From Rhodospirillales bacterium (lineage in GTDB: Bacteria; Pseudomonadota; Alphaproteobacteria; Acetobacterales; Acetobacteraceae), in contig JAGWIE010000072.1 in NCBI GenBank assembly GCA_028866445.1, positions 1 to 6,715 on the forward strand: a stretch of 6,715 nt of DNA, written 5' to 3'. Every line of letters begins with the position of its first letter. Within the stretch, counting starts at the first letter, position 1. The translations under genes and the position numbers were made by a program. Below are positions 1 to 4,407 of this stretch, one piece after another. Under the pieces are notes generated by a model, which was not told the DNA's origin, did no database searches, and saw only the letters and a list, made by a program, of their open reading frames with translations.

Positions 1-836
1 GTGGTGAAGATGAACCCGGCGGCGACGGAGCGGATATAGTCCAGCACCTTGAAATCGCCCGTTATATAGCCGCCATGGCAGCCGAAGCCCTTGGCCAGCG
101 TGCCTTCGATAATGGTGATGCGGGCCGCCACGCCATCGCGCTCAGACACACCGCCGCCATGGGCGCCGTACATGCCCACGGCATGGACTTCATCGAGATA
201 TGTCAAGGCGTTGTATTTATCCGCGAGATCGCAGATTTCTGCCATCGGGGCGATGTCGCCATCCATGGAATAGACGCTCTCAAACGCGATGAGCTTAGGG
301 GCGTCTTTCGGTGCTTCACACAGCAGACGCTCCAAATCGTCCAGGTCGTTATGTTTGAAGATATGAACGGTGGCATTGCGGCTGGCCTTGATGCCGACGA
401 TCATGGAATTATGGTTTTGCGCATCCGAGAACACATGCCAGTTGGGCAGGGAATTCAATATGGCGGTGAGGCTGGCCTGGTTGGAGACATAGCCGGAGGT
501 GAACAGCAGCGCTGCATCCTTGCCATGCAGGTCCGCCAGCTCTTCCTCCAGCGCCACATGCAAGGGTGAGGAGCCCGCGATGTTGCGCGTGCCGCCCGCA
601 CCGGCACCATAACGCCGCGCGGCTTCGATGGAGGCTTCGATCACCCGCTGATCTGTGCCCATGGCGAGGTAATCATTGGTGGACCAGACCAGGATATCCC
701 GCGTTTTGCCTTCCATGGTGACGGAATAATACGGAAAGCGGTCCGCCAGCTTCTCCAGCGCCACAAAACGGCGATACCGCCCCTGGGCCGAGATTTCGGC
801 CAATGCTTCGTCACATTTCGTTAAAAACTGATGCAT
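1..836 (-). CDS. hemA: 5-aminolevulinate synthase, C-terminal part cut by the left window edge
   Basis: This PLP enzyme condenses glycine with succinyl-CoA to 5-aminolevulinate, the first step of haem synthesis by the C4 route, in the cytosol. The window holds 278 codons of a family that usually has about 400 residues; the rest lies beyond the left edge. Seen by translation: GRYRRF near residues 19-24 (N-terminal substrate region), TNDYLAMG, GAGAGGTRNIAG (glycine-rich segment typical of the family), ADLHGKDAALLF, HIFKHNDLDDL, ESVYSMDGD, DEVHAVGMYG (contains the PLP-ring aspartate), and GTLAKGFGCHGGYI. Lys249 in the last motif is the expected Schiff-base lysine; in Rhodobacter HemA it is about residue 248, so the chosen start gives the right spacing. 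The ATG at 836-834 is preceded by AGG with a 5-base gap. The CBS-protein gene lies 91 bases upstream on the same strand, and an FNR-like box sits in that gap. No frame damage was seen. The related enzymes KBL and BioF are less likely, given the ALAS-specific N-terminus and the DEVHAVGMYG and KHNDLDDL motifs. Confidence 0.96.
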   Translation of the reverse strand, partial: MHQFLTKCDEALAEISAQGRYRRFVALEKLADRFPYYSVTMEGKTRDILVWSTNDYLAMGTDQRVIEASIEAARRYGAGAGGTRNIAGSSPLHVALEEELADLHGKDAALLFTSGYVSNQASLTAILNSLPNWHVFSDAQNHNSMIVGIKASRNATVHIFKHNDLDDLERLLCEAPKDAPKLIAFESVYSMDGDIAPMAEICDLADKYNALTYLDEVHAVGMYGAHGGGVSERDGVAARITIIEGTLAKGFGCHGGYITGDFKVLDYIRSVAAGFIFT

Positions 837-864
837 TTAAACCTGGCGCCGCGAATTCTGCCCA

Positions 865-893
865 GAAAAACGCCCGAAGACCGTTAAAGTCAA
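865..893 (-). promoter_or_regulatory. candidate hemA promoter (-35 TTGACT, 17-bp spacer, weak -10)
   Basis: On the minus strand TTGACT (893-888) matches five of six bases of the sigma70 -35 consensus. It is followed after 17 bases by TTTTTC (870-865), a poor -10. A start point would fall near 858, giving a leader of about 22 bases before the hemA ATG at 836. A good -35 with a poor -10 is what an activator-dependent promoter often looks like, and an FNR-like box is centred 41.5 bases upstream of the predicted start. The start point is inferred from spacing only. Confidence 0.4.
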
Positions 894-906
894 TGATGCG
901 GATCAA
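893..906 (-). promoter_or_regulatory. FNR/FixK-type binding site upstream of hemA
   Basis: Read on the minus strand, the site is TTGAT-CCGC-ATCAT, against the FNR/FnrL/FixK consensus TTGAT-N4-ATCAA. Nine of the ten half-site bases match. The centre is about 63 bases before the hemA start codon. If the promoter placed at 893-865 is correct, the centre lies at -41.5, the class II activator position. Known background: hemA genes of several alphaproteobacteria are controlled by FnrL or FixK/CRP-FNR regulators in response to oxygen. Here the regulator itself is not in the window. Confidence 0.6.
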
Positions 907-927
907 AGGGCAGAATTGAGCGCGCGG

Positions 928-1359
928 CTATACGTTGCCGGCGACGTAAACCCGGAGTGTGTCTACCTCGTGCTGGCTTTGGTCGATGCGGGCCTTGACC
1001 ACATCCCCGATGCTGACCAGCCCAGTGAGCCTTCCGTTCTCCACGATTGGTAAATGGCGGAAATGCCGATCTGTCATGATCTCCATGGCTTGCTCTGTGG
1101 TGGTTTCCGGCGTGGCGGTAATGGGCTCGCGGGTCATTAAATCCCCCGCTGCAAGCTCCAGCGTTTTCGCCGCACAGCGGGAGAGGCTGCGCACAATGTC
1201 ACGCTCGCTGAGGATGCCGACCAGCTCACCATTTTCAACCACCAGCACGGCACCAATGCCCTTTTTGGCCAGAATATCGATAACACCGCTGACAGGCGTT
1301 GCGGGGGTCACGGAAATGAAGCCTGGCGGCTTGTTTTTCAGAATCGTGTTTACAAGCAT
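928..1359 (-). CDS. small protein with a tandem pair of CBS domains
   Basis: This predicted cytosolic protein of 143 residues consists almost entirely of two CBS domains, about residues 10-62 and 73-125, with no attached enzyme or transporter domain. Visible landmarks are GILSERDIVRSL closing the first repeat, DLMTREPITATPETT opening the second, FRHLPIVENGRLTGLVSIGDVVKARI closing it, and a short C-terminal helix. CBS pairs (Bateman modules) commonly bind adenosyl ligands such as AMP, ATP or SAM and regulate partner proteins; the ligand and partner here cannot be read from the sequence. The start is set at the ATG at 1359-1357 because GGAGGAA precedes it at good spacing. The frame stays open 17 codons further upstream, but that start would lie upstream of the candidate promoter's predicted transcription start and has no better ribosome site. 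hemA follows 91 bases downstream on the same strand. Stand-alone pairs of this size and C-terminal layout are common in alphaproteobacteria. Confidence 0.9.
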   Translation of the reverse strand: MLVNTILKNKPPGFISVTPATPVSGVIDILAKKGIGAVLVVENGELVGILSERDIVRSLSRCAAKTLELAAGDLMTREPITATPETTTEQAMEIMTDRHFRHLPIVENGRLTGLVSIGDVVKARIDQSQHEVDTLRVYVAGNV

Positions 1360-1381
1360 TTTTCGTTCCTCCGTTTTCTCC

Positions 1382-1410
1382 AGTATGGGCAATGCTGCCC
1401 AGCGGTTCAA
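1382..1410 (-). promoter_or_regulatory. candidate promoter of the CBS-protein gene
   Basis: On the minus strand TTGAAC (1410-1405) is followed after exactly 17 bases by CATACT (1387-1382). Each hexamer matches four of six consensus bases. Transcription would start near 1375, leaving a leader of about 16 bases that begins just before the GGAGG ribosome site at about 1372-1368. The good spacing and the fit to the ribosome site support it; no experimental signal is available. Confidence 0.45.
1387..1400. promoter_or_regulatory. 14-bp palindrome inside the CBS-gene promoter spacer
   Basis: GGGCA-ATGC-TGCCC has perfect 5-bp arms around a 4-base centre. It occupies most of the spacer between the proposed -35 and -10 of the CBS-protein gene and touches the first base of the -10. 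That is a typical place for a repressor or a DNA-distorting activator to bind. In RNA it could also form a small stem, but no T run follows, so it is not a terminator. An operator role is inferred from position and symmetry only. Confidence 0.35.
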
Positions 1411-1436
1411 TTGTTATCTGAATTGCCACGGAAATT

Positions 1437-2117
1437 TCAGATAATGGCCAGCAGCGTGGAGGCAAGTTGTTCCGGCATCGAGAAGAAAGGGGAATGGTCT
1501 GCGGGCAAGGTAAACACCGGCGCGCAGGGTAGCGCCTGTTGCATAGCGCGTTGCAAAGCGAGCGGAACCACCTGGTCCTGCGTACATTCGATATAGGCGC
1601 GGGGGATATGCGAAGGCGGCGGTGTGGCGACGGCGGAAAATGTGCCGAGTGGTTCCGGGCTTAGCCGCGCGGCGGCGGCTTTTGCCGCTTCGGGCGCGGC
1701 GAGATGATAGAAACGCGGGATAATGGCTTCAGCCGCCACGGAGAGGCAGCGCCCGCGCGCGGGGCGCAGGTAGTCTGGCGCGCCGCCAGCCTCGGGCTGG
1801 GCGATTGCGCTTTCCATACTTGCCCCGGCGGGGAGCAGGAAGCCCGAGAGGTAGACGAGGCGCGATATGGCTTGTGGCGCCAGCGTGGCGGCTTCGGAAA
1901 TGATGAGCCCGGCGCGGCTATGGCCGACCAGGATGGCGCCATCTTGTGCCAGTTCGGCGATTTGTTTGCCCCAGAAGGGCAGCGGGTTGGCACCGGGAGG
2001 GGTTGGCGCCAGCTCCGGCGTGAGCACCTGGTGCCCGGCGGCTTCCAGCAGCGGGGTGATAATTTCCCAGCACCAGGCGCCGTGCCAGGCGCCGGGCACC
2101 AGGATGAAGACGGCCAT
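1437..2117 (-). CDS. alpha/beta hydrolase (esterase-like)
   Basis: This 226-residue alpha/beta-fold hydrolase belongs to the compact branch that includes plant methylesterase/hydroxynitrile-lyase-like proteins and bacterial EstC-like esterases. Seen: FILVPGAWHGAWCW at residues 4-17 (first strand and oxyanion-hole region), nucleophile elbow VGHSRAG with Ser67, YIECTQDQVVP with the likely acid Asp181, and LPADHSPFFSMPEQLA with the likely catalytic His208. The order and spacing of Ser, Asp and His are complete. No signal peptide is visible, so it is probably cytosolic. The elbow has Arg where many relatives have Leu or Met. The ATG at 2117-2115 shares one base with the TGA of the amidase gene (TGATG), and no clear Shine-Dalgarno precedes it, so translation probably depends on coupling. 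The frame is open 51 codons further upstream, but that part overlaps the amidase gene and looks like shadow coding. The substrate cannot be named; an ester or related carbonyl compound is the family expectation. Confidence 0.88.
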   Translation of the reverse strand: MAVFILVPGAWHGAWCWEIITPLLEAAGHQVLTPELAPTPPGANPLPFWGKQIAELAQDGAILVGHSRAGLIISEAATLAPQAISRLVYLSGFLLPAGASMESAIAQPEAGGAPDYLRPARGRCLSVAAEAIIPRFYHLAAPEAAKAAAARLSPEPLGTFSAVATPPPSHIPRAYIECTQDQVVPLALQRAMQQALPCAPVFTLPADHSPFFSMPEQLASTLLAII

Positions 2118-2905
2118 CAGCCGTTGAGCTGGCCGTAAATATCCGCCCGGCGGTCTTGCATGAATTTGTCGGCTTGGCGCACAGCTTCGTGGTGGGTGGC
2201 GTTGGTTTCGGCGAAGAGCATCTCCTCCCCCGCACCAGCCATGGCCAGCCGGGCGCCATTTGGCCCGCATATATTGGAAAGCCCGATATAGCTCAGCCCG
2301 TTTTCCTCTCCGGAATGATTGGCATAAGCGATATAGACCTGGTTTTCGTAAGCCCGGGCGGGAATGATATGGGTGGGCACGCCCTCATAAGGCTCGGACA
2401 GGGCGGTGGGAATAAGAATAATATCCGCGCCCGCCAAAGCGAGGCGGCGCGCTGCCTCAGGAAATTCAATGTCGTAGCAGATGAGCAGGCCGATTTTTTG
2501 CCCGTGCAGTGTTGCCACAGGAAACTCCGAGCCGGTTTCCTTGAAGATTTCGCGCTCCATGGGGCCAAAGAGATGGGCCTTGCGGTAATTCAGCAGAATG
2601 GTGCCATCCGGCCCGATGAGCACGGCGGAATTGGCGATGCCAGCGCCAATTTTTTCCGGGTAGCCGAAAACCAGAGCGAGGCTGAGGGACCGGGCGATTT
2701 CCTGCGCGGGGGCGAGGCCGTCCAGCGTTATGGCGTGGCGCTGAGCATCCTGCGGTGTGAGGTTGTAGCCCGAGAGATACATTTCCGGCAGCAGCAGAAC
2801 ATCCGCCCCCTGTGCCTTGGCCCGCACGGCTTGTTCACGCAAATGGGTGAACCCCGCTTGCGAATTGTTGAACACGCCAGGACCCTGATAAAGTGCCAGC
2901 TTCAT
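2117..2905 (-). CDS. nitrilase-superfamily carbon-nitrogen hydrolase (amidase, DavA/RamA-like)
   Basis: This 262-residue protein covers a complete single-domain CN hydrolase. The catalytic residues are all present: Glu41 in LLLPEMYLSGYN, Lys109 in LNYRKAHLFG, and Cys143 in GLLICYDIEFPEAARRLAL. Further family segments are GYPEKIGAGIANSAVLIGPDG, PTALSEPY, and RAYENQVYIAYANHSG. The N-terminal LALYQGPG and the whole pattern resemble, from memory, 5-aminopentanamidase (DavA) and R-stereoselective amidase RamA more than true nitrilases or NAD synthetase domains. The likely reaction is hydrolysis of a small aliphatic amide to an acid plus ammonia in the cytosol; the substrate is not fixed by the sequence. 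The start at 2905-2903 begins with MKLALYQG, as in relatives, although no strong ribosome site precedes it. It is the first gene of a two-gene unit with the downstream alpha/beta hydrolase, and diverges from rplY across 112 bases. Confidence 0.9.
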   Translation of the reverse strand: MKLALYQGPGVFNNSQAGFTHLREQAVRAKAQGADVLLLPEMYLSGYNLTPQDAQRHAITLDGLAPAQEIARSLSLALVFGYPEKIGAGIANSAVLIGPDGTILLNYRKAHLFGPMEREIFKETGSEFPVATLHGQKIGLLICYDIEFPEAARRLALAGADIILIPTALSEPYEGVPTHIIPARAYENQVYIAYANHSGEENGLSYIGLSNICGPNGARLAMAGAGEEMLFAETNATHHEAVRQADKFMQDRRADIYGQLNG

Positions 2906-2935
2906 GCATGGCAGCTTAGCACCAGCCGGGCCGTG

Positions 2936-2964
2936 TTGAAATGGTGGAAAAAACCGGATAAACC
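2936..2964 (+). promoter_or_regulatory. weak candidate promoter of rplY
   Basis: TTGAAA (2936-2941) is followed after 17 bases by TAAACC (2959-2964), a poor -10; the overlapping GATAAA at 2957-2962 is a better hexamer but at 15-base spacing. Transcription would start near 2970, at the edge of the GC-rich hairpin that follows. It is the best sigma70-like pair in the short divergent region, but the support is slight. No comparable promoter was found for the divergent amidase gene. Confidence 0.25.
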
Positions 2965-2970
2965 CTGCCC

Positions 2971-2999
2971 GCCGGCACCCCTGGAGGCCGGCTTTTGTT
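2971..2999 (+). terminator. terminator-like hairpin upstream of rplY
   Basis: GCCGGC at 2971-2976 pairs with GCCGGC at 2987-2992 across a 10-base loop, followed directly by TTTTGTTGTTT. This has the form of a Rho-independent terminator on the plus strand. It is odd here because no plus-strand gene lies upstream in the window, and the rplY start is only 25 bases after the stem. It may be a leader stem or attenuator of rplY, or the end of an unseen plus-strand transcript running antisense to the amidase gene. The stem is only 6 bp and the arms are self-complementary, so efficiency is uncertain. Confidence 0.4.
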
Positions 3000-3017
3000 G
3001 TTTATATGGAGCGGAAA

Positions 3018-3671
3018 ATGGCCAATTTTGATGTGATTGAGGCCTCTGCGCGTTCGCGTGCCGGCAAGGGGGTGGCGCGAGCGACGAGGCGTGAGGGCAA
3101 GGTGCCCGCCGTGATTTATGGTGCGAAGCAGGAGCCTGCGCTGATCGCGCTGGACCCGCGCATCGTGATGAAAGAACTGAAGCGCGGCGGCTGGCGCTCG
3201 CGTTTGTATGAGATAGACGTGGCTGGCAACAAGACCCGCGCGCTGATGCGCGATGTGGCGTTCCACCCCGTGACCGACCAGCCCGAGCATGTGGATTTCC
3301 AGCGCCTTGTGGCTGGTGAGCCGGTGAAAGTCTCCGTTGCCGTGCACTTTTTAAACGAGGGCACGAGCCCCGGCCTGAAGCGCGGCGGCGTGTTGAACGT
3401 GGTGCGCCATAAGGTGGACGTGGTGGTGGATGCCGACCATATCCCTGAGCGCTTCGAGATCGACCTCGCCAAGCTGGACATTAACGATAACGTGCGCTGG
3501 CACGATTTGCAGGGCGCTGAGCAGTGCAAGCCGGTGATCACGGGCCGTGACTTCGTGATTGCAACCATTGCGCCGCCGCTGGTTTCCGCCGAGCAGCTTG
3601 CCGCTGAGGCTGCTGCCGCTGCTGCCGCTGCTGCCGCCAAGGGTGGCAAGAAAGCGGGCGGCAAGAAGTAA
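3018..3671 (+). CDS. rplY: 50S ribosomal protein L25, long CTC/TL5 type
   Basis: This 217-residue ribosomal protein binds 5S rRNA in the large subunit. It has the long form: an N-terminal L25 domain of about 95 residues (EASARSRAGKGVARATRREGKVPAVIYG near 8-35, LMRDVAFHPVTDQPEHVDFQRL at 76-97), then the CTC-type beta domain (VKVSVAVHFLNEG, SPGLKRGGVLNVVRHKVDVVVDADHIPERFEIDL, about 103-150), as in Thermus TL5 and Bacillus Ctc. The tail is low-complexity: ten alanines at 198-207, then KGGKKAGGKK. The ATG at 3018-3020 is chosen because GGAG at 3008-3011 sits 6 bases before it and relatives start at this point; an in-frame ATG at 3006 would add four residues but has no ribosome site. pth follows after 139 bases that contain a palindromic element. 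The rplY-pth-ychF order is common in alphaproteobacteria. Confidence 0.95.
   Translation: MANFDVIEASARSRAGKGVARATRREGKVPAVIYGAKQEPALIALDPRIVMKELKRGGWRSRLYEIDVAGNKTRALMRDVAFHPVTDQPEHVDFQRLVAGEPVKVSVAVHFLNEGTSPGLKRGGVLNVVRHKVDVVVDADHIPERFEIDLAKLDINDNVRWHDLQGAEQCKPVITGRDFVIATIAPPLVSAEQLAAEAAAAAAAAAAKGGKKAGGKK
3609..3635 (+). repeat. three tandem copies of a 9-base unit in the rplY alanine tract
   Basis: The unit GCTGCTGCC occurs three times in a row without mismatch and is followed by one more GCC. It is in frame and encodes nine of the ten alanines at residues 198-207 of L25. Gain or loss of a unit by slippage would change the tail by three alanines without a frameshift, so its length may vary between strains. 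Confidence 0.85.
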
Positions 3672-3681
3672 GCCTTAAAAA

Positions 3682-3823
3682 GAGGCTGTTTCAGAAGCCG
3701 CTCCGGTGAGTCGATTGCGGGTTGTTTTCGAGCACCGGAGCGGAGCGTACTCCAGTACGTGAGCACCGGAGCGCAGAAAATGGTTCGCAAGCGACCGCCG
3801 GAGTAGAGTTATGGAACAGCCTC
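3682..3823. mobile_element. 142-bp palindromic MITE-like element between rplY and pth
   Basis: The outer ends, GAGGCTGTTTC (3682-3692) and GGAACAGCCTC (3813-3823), are inverted copies with one mismatch. The match continues inward with small gaps: 3682-3729 aligns to the reverse complement of 3776-3823 at about 35 of 49 columns. The core (3730-3775) contains two direct copies of GAGCACCGGAGCG (3730-3742 and 3761-3773) around the palindrome CGTACT-CC-AGTACG (3746-3759). A second, perfect 11-bp inverted pair lies at 3698-3708 and 3733-3743. There is no coding capacity, and no target-site duplication is evident at the edges. The shape suggests a non-autonomous mobile element or a dispersed palindromic repeat family. 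It begins 10 bases after the rplY stop, and its right end runs through the first codons of pth. No transposase is nearby. Confidence 0.7.
3800..3813 (+). promoter_or_regulatory. pth ribosome binding site and start codon inside the palindromic element
   Basis: GGAG at 3800-3803 lies 7 bases before the ATG at 3811-3813, an ordinary Shine-Dalgarno spacing. Both lie within the right arm of the palindromic element. GGAG is part of CCGGAG (3798-3803), which can pair with CTCCGG at 3701-3706, so the site could be hidden when the arms fold. The alternative ATG at 3829 has only a weak GGAA 12 bases upstream. Confidence 0.55.
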
Positions 3824-4407
3824 GCGCCATGCTGTTATGGGTAGGACTGGGAAACCCAGAACCCGGCATGGCGCGGCAGCGCCACAATATCGGCTTTATG
3901 GCCGTGGAGGCGATCGCCGCGCGGCACGGATTTTCCCCCTGGAAACCCCGGTTTAAGGGGCTGGCCGCAGAGGGCCGGGTTGGCACGCAGAAGATTTTAC
4001 TGCTGAAGCCGATGACTTACATGAATTTATCCGGTGAAGCGGTGCAGGCCGCGGCGAGTTTTTATAAAATTGCCCCGGAGCAGATTACCTTATTCCATGA
4101 TGAGCTGGACCTGGCACCCGGAAAGCTGCGGGTGAAGAGAGGCGGCGGCAATGCCGGGCATAACGGGTTGCGCAGCACGGACAGGCATCTTGCCACCCCG
4201 GATTACTGGCGGGTGCGGCTTGGCATTGGCCACCCCGGTGACAAAGATCGGGTGACAGGCCATGTGCTGGGGGATTTTTCCAGGGCGGACAAGGACTGGC
4301 TGGAGCCATTGCTGGGGGCGGTGGCGGATGACGCTGTGCTGCTGGCCGAAGGGCGGCCAGAGGATTTCATGACCCGCATTGCGCGGGGGAGCGGGGAGCA
4401 GAGATAA
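3811..4407 (+). CDS. pth: peptidyl-tRNA hydrolase
   Basis: This enzyme releases peptides from peptidyl-tRNAs that drop off the ribosome, recycling tRNA in the cytosol. The 198 residues carry the full set of active-site positions: Asn15 in LGNPEPG, His25 in RQRHNIGF, Asn72 in KPMTYMNLSGEAV, Asp97 in HDELDLAPGKLRVKRGGG, and His117-Asn118 in NAGHNGLRS. These correspond to N10, H20, N68, D93, H113 and N114 of the E. coli enzyme. From memory, relatives start at or near MLLWVGLGN, which here is Met7 (ATG at 3829). The first six residues (MEQPRA) are an extension; its first codons, through part of the fourth, are the end of the palindromic element. I keep the longer start because it alone has a proper ribosome site; starting at 3829 would give 192 residues. 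The stop TAA shares one base with the ychF ATG. Both ends indicate cotranscription with rplY and ychF. Confidence 0.94.
   Translation: MEQPRAMLLWVGLGNPEPGMARQRHNIGFMAVEAIAARHGFSPWKPRFKGLAAEGRVGTQKILLLKPMTYMNLSGEAVQAAASFYKIAPEQITLFHDELDLAPGKLRVKRGGGNAGHNGLRSTDRHLATPDYWRVRLGIGHPGDKDRVTGHVLGDFSRADKDWLEPLLGAVADDAVLLAEGRPEDFMTRIARGSGEQR

Larger units (their letters stand above)
854..917. repeat. perfect 10-bp inverted repeat bracketing the hemA promoter
   Basis: AATTCTGCCC at 854-863 is the exact reverse complement of GGGCAGAATT at 908-917. The arms are 44 bases apart and their equivalent ends are 54 bases apart, close to five helical turns. Everything proposed for hemA promotion (FNR-like box, -35, -10) lies between or at the edge of the arms. 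It could be a pair of operator sites for a looping regulator, or a wide hairpin in the cbs-hemA readthrough transcript. There is no T tract directly after either arm, so an intrinsic terminator is unlikely. Confidence 0.5.

Noticed and set aside
75..569. 164-codon plus-strand open frame over hemA
   Set aside because: It is the opposite strand of well-conserved ALAS motifs, including the active-site lysine region, and shows no domain of its own.
908..917. Intrinsic terminator for the CBS-protein gene formed by the 10-bp inverted repeat
   Set aside because: The loop would be 44 bases and no T run follows the second arm on the minus strand, so it does not have terminator form.
1437..2270. Longer hydrolase starting at 2270
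   Set aside because: The extra 51 residues are Arg/Pro-rich without family similarity and overlap the amidase C-terminus. The start at 2117 begins directly with the conserved first strand.
2156..3031. 291-codon plus-strand open frame antisense to the amidase gene
   Set aside because: The amidase frame has all catalytic motifs. The antisense frame has no family signature, and its end runs through the rplY leader.
3730..3773. Direct 13-base repeats resembling a minimal CRISPR array
   Set aside because: There are only two copies, with an 18-base gap that is itself palindromic, and no cas genes. They are better explained as internal parts of the palindromic element.
3116..3790. 224-codon minus-strand open frame over rplY and the palindromic element
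   Set aside because: The poly-alanine run and Ser/Thr/Arg-rich remainder mirror the rplY tail; L25 on the plus strand explains the region.
3676..3829. Target-site duplication flanking the palindromic element
   Set aside because: The bases just outside the ends (AAAAA on the left, GCGCC on the right) do not match at any short length, so transposition is not proved by a duplication.
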